From Selaginella tamariscina (lineage: Eukaryota > Streptophyta > Lycopodiopsida > Selaginellales > Selaginellaceae): a stretch of 64,000 nt of DNA. The notes beneath the pieces were generated by a model that searched no databases, was not told where the DNA came from, and was given only the letters and a program-made list of their open reading frames with translations. Made by a program: the position numbers and the translations under genes. Where the stretch lies: contig PUQB01000003.1 in assembly GCA_003024785.1 (NCBI GenBank), forward strand, positions 62,001 through 126,000, in the 5' to 3' direction. This document shows positions 61,537 to 64,000 of the stretch, one piece after another (position 1 is the first letter of the stretch; each line of letters begins with the position of its first letter).

Positions 61537-64000
61537 ATGTTGTAACTAAAATGGGCATGGCTATAGTCCCATTTCCTAAAATTTTAGCTATTTAATTAGT
61601 TTTCTAATATTAAAAGAATATTTTTAAATATATATTTGAAAACAGAATATTCTTTAGAATATTCTATTTTGTATTCGACCCTTTAATAAATTATAGCATT
61701 CATTGAAAAAAATTAATAACATTATAAAAGTAGAAGGTATTAAATTATATAATATATTGCCTAATATAACAATTAAGGAAGAGCATAAGAGGTACATTAT
61801 ATAAATATTGATGTTGTTATTAAAATATTAATATTTAAATATAACATTATTAATTAAAAAATTTGTAGTTAATAATATATATAAATCCTATAATAATATA
61901 GTCAATCTTCCATATCATTTTTTAAATTTATATAGTTAAGTAAACAGTTTGGTACTATTATTAAAGAGTTTATTAATTATGAATATTAAATATATGATAT
62001 TTTATAATTTTGTAATTGCTTTAAGCTTCAGAAAACATACATTCCCTTACAGTTTTGTTAATTGTGACTTTACCAATACTTCTTGACATCCACCCATATC
62101 GAATGGATTTAACATTTATAAAACATGCTGGGTCTTTTTGATTGGGAGACCATGTTTTCTCTAGGCATCCATTAATCTTTCGCTCTCCTTCTCGTGTCGC
62201 CTTTTTTGTGGTTTGAACCATGCAACTTTAACAATACTATTTTTTGTGATTACTTCAGGTGTGTCGATAATTTGACCCATCCAAATAATTGATTATATGA
62301 CGCATCTGGAGATGGACCATCATTAGTTTTTGAAGATCCTGGCAGCAATCAAAGTATGCTTTAGGTTTTTAATTCCTTTGTCCAACAAAGTGTGGGGTTT
62401 GCACTTCCATATCACTACTGGCTTCTATGTCGTCTGTGCTCAGTGATGTCATTTCAATCTCCTCTCGCCACCTTGTTTAGGCCAAAAAGGGTGTTGCAAT
62501 TCTGTACTTGTGACAGTAGGCCCTTCCAACTCTCGAACAACAATCTCCCAATAGTCGATCACATGCTTATATAATTCTGAGTAACCAGTTGCCTTATCAG
62601 AATTCTTTGGCATCGATTTTTAAACCCATGTCACATATTTTTTTGATGCCATCAATAATAACCTCTTGTTCCTTGAGCTGGGCACTCAATGAAATAGGGT
62701 TTGGTTGTTCTTCTGGGAGAAGTGGCTTTCCGTTCTCTCCACTTTTAAAGAGCATTAACCCCTCTTTTGGTAACCACTCATGCTCTGATGCCGTAACTTG
62801 TACTGCATACTAATGGTATACCATCTCGTATAGAGAAAAAGAATCGTAGTGGCACAAGGTGACCAACTAAAGAATCACTCTCCTCTTTTATATATTCCTT
62901 GAGAAATTTTTTGAAGTCTGGCACCTCAGTCACAAGCAAAGCACAACTTTTTTTGGAGATGCAGTTTTCAAAAAGATTCATCATATGCGGTAAGGTAAGT
63001 GCACTTGTCCTTTTTGTAGAGTTGAAGACCTTGCTGAAGAACGCATCAATATCTTCATGAGTGTGACCAACCATAAGAAAACTGAGCGTGATTGTCTCAA
63101 ACACACCTTTGGCAACAAGCATTGACAAGTATGCTAGCACATATCTAGAAAATAATAAAAGTAAGTATGAGCTTGAGAAACCCTTAAGTAAAATGATTTA
63201 CTTATTTTTGTTCTCGCCTGCACAATTATCCATCTGTAAAAGCAAATGACGAGGAAGCTTATTTGATGTTGAGGACACATGTACACTATTTGAGCTAGAT
63301 CCCTCCACTGAATCTGAACTCTCAACAGGGCCATCTGTTTTTTGTGCAGGCTGCTGACAATGCCTCTCATATTCCCAAGTAGCCTCAAGTGCAGACGTGT
63401 TCATGAGAGCATTATGTAAAGGTTGAAGGTGTTTTTCTTCACTTTGAGATCACTGGACGTGTCTGTGAGTGGGCTTCAAGGTTTCTGAAACACATGGCCA
63501 ACGACCCAATAGTGAAATTGGAGTCACTAGACCAATGTGGAAGTGAAAAGTGTCCATATGACTCACAACCGTGTCCATGTGTTAGCACACCTGTCAATGA
63601 AATCGGAAGTTTCATGACATTTTCAAGGCACTTTGGTGTTGCAACGAGTTTTGGAATGCTGGTCTTTGAATGCAAGCATAGGTACTCTGATGGGCGTGAC
63701 ACAGAAAGCATGCGGTGTGCATAGTACTGAGACCGGCAAGTTTGTTGTGCAATCATGTGGGCCTCCATCTTCTTTTGAATGGCAGTGATCTCCACCAAGG
63801 TTTTTGCACAAGCCTCTGCAGCCTTCAATGATGTACAAGTGTCACACTTAGAAAAGCTAGAGTGTTTTGCAATCTCCACATCCTTAAAATGAGTATTCCA
63901 TATGTTGTTGAAGGTACCAGTGCAGATTGCTTGCAGACCCATCAAATTGAGGCACTTGTTCACATGTTCACACAGCTTCAATTGAGTGTAGATTGAAGGC
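61535..64000 (-). mobile_element. DUF7869-like element, copy B (runs off the window)
   Basis: Collinear with copy A, starting from the shared end GCATGTTGTAACTA at 61535, directly after a GT run, and continuing past 64000. The AT-rich tail and the coding part are both close to copy A, with small indels. Confidence 0.85.
62778..64000 (-). pseudogene. DUF7869-type protein of copy B, partial
   Basis: Better preserved than copy A. Frames: 63439-63981 (KLCEHVNKCLNLMGLQAICT, CDTCTSLKAAEACAKTLVEI, SLTGVLTHGHGCESYGHFSL), 63198-63404 (ATWEYERHCQQPAQKTDGPV ... LLQMDNCAGENKNK) and, after a GT-AG intron of about 70 bases, 62778-63140 (VLAYLSMLVAKGVFETITLS, FLMVGHTHEDIDAFFSKVFN, PDFKKFLKEYIKEESDSLVG). 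Small frame changes near 63430 and after 62778 break it. The 5' part is outside the window. The conserved Asp/Asn/His/Asp residues suggest a nuclease-like domain, by inference only. Confidence 0.78.

Noticed and set aside
61299..61538. His/Thr/Ile/Tyr repeat frame
   Set aside because: Direct translation of TG/CA and TA microsatellites.

Overview
The window is nuclear DNA from a land plant. Coding islands are split by many GT-AG introns and lie in AT-rich intergenic DNA very rich in TG/CA, CT/GA and TA microsatellites. The recognisable families are plant ones: a VAN3-binding/FORKED-type DUF828 protein, a plant cysteine oxidase, a short membrane steroid-binding (cytochrome b5-like) protein, a methylesterase-type alpha/beta hydrolase, an organelle-type ribosomal protein L16 with a probable transit peptide, an ABCG half transporter close to ABCG11, and the XMAP215 protein MOR1. 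The species cannot be named from this. The chromovirus and the DUF7869-like elements fit a non-model plant, possibly seed-free, but that is only an impression.

Layout. 0-23 kb: VAN3-binding protein (-), a 102-aa orphan (-), plant cysteine oxidase (+), steroid-binding protein (+), a methylesterase with a broken frame and a decayed 3' copy (+), L16 (+), a 135-aa coiled-coil protein (-), a possible structured RNA beside telomere-like repeats, the ABCG transporter (-, 11 exons, all in phase), a repetitive coiled-coil protein (-) and a conserved 265-aa protein of unknown function (-). 23.4-37.05 kb: the whole MOR1 gene (+) in about 54 exons. 37-41 kb: AT-rich, no gene. 41-47.5 kb: two tandem decayed copies of pyruvate decarboxylase (+). 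48-51.6 kb: remains of a cationic amino acid transporter (-) and a FUSC/ALMT-like membrane protein (-). 51.6-64 kb: a repeat domain with three copies of one DUF7869-like mobile element (one inverted and very decayed, two with the gene on the minus strand), the 3' end and LTR of a chromodomain Ty3/gypsy element after a 233-base assembly gap, and a GC-rich array of about 20 copies of an 18-bp palindrome.

The genes form no operon or obvious pathway; they are ordinary, independently transcribed plant genes. Cysteine oxidase (oxygen sensing) and pyruvate decarboxylase (fermentation) both belong to the low-oxygen response, but they are 35 kb apart and the decarboxylase copies look dead.

Several otherwise well-preserved genes (MOR1, cysteine oxidase, methylesterase, perhaps L16) contain single-base frameshifts, often in homopolymer runs, while others (ABCG, VAN3-binding protein, the 265-aa gene) are perfectly in phase over all exons. 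Residual indel errors in the assembly are a likely cause, so any 'broken' call resting on one frameshift should be read with care.
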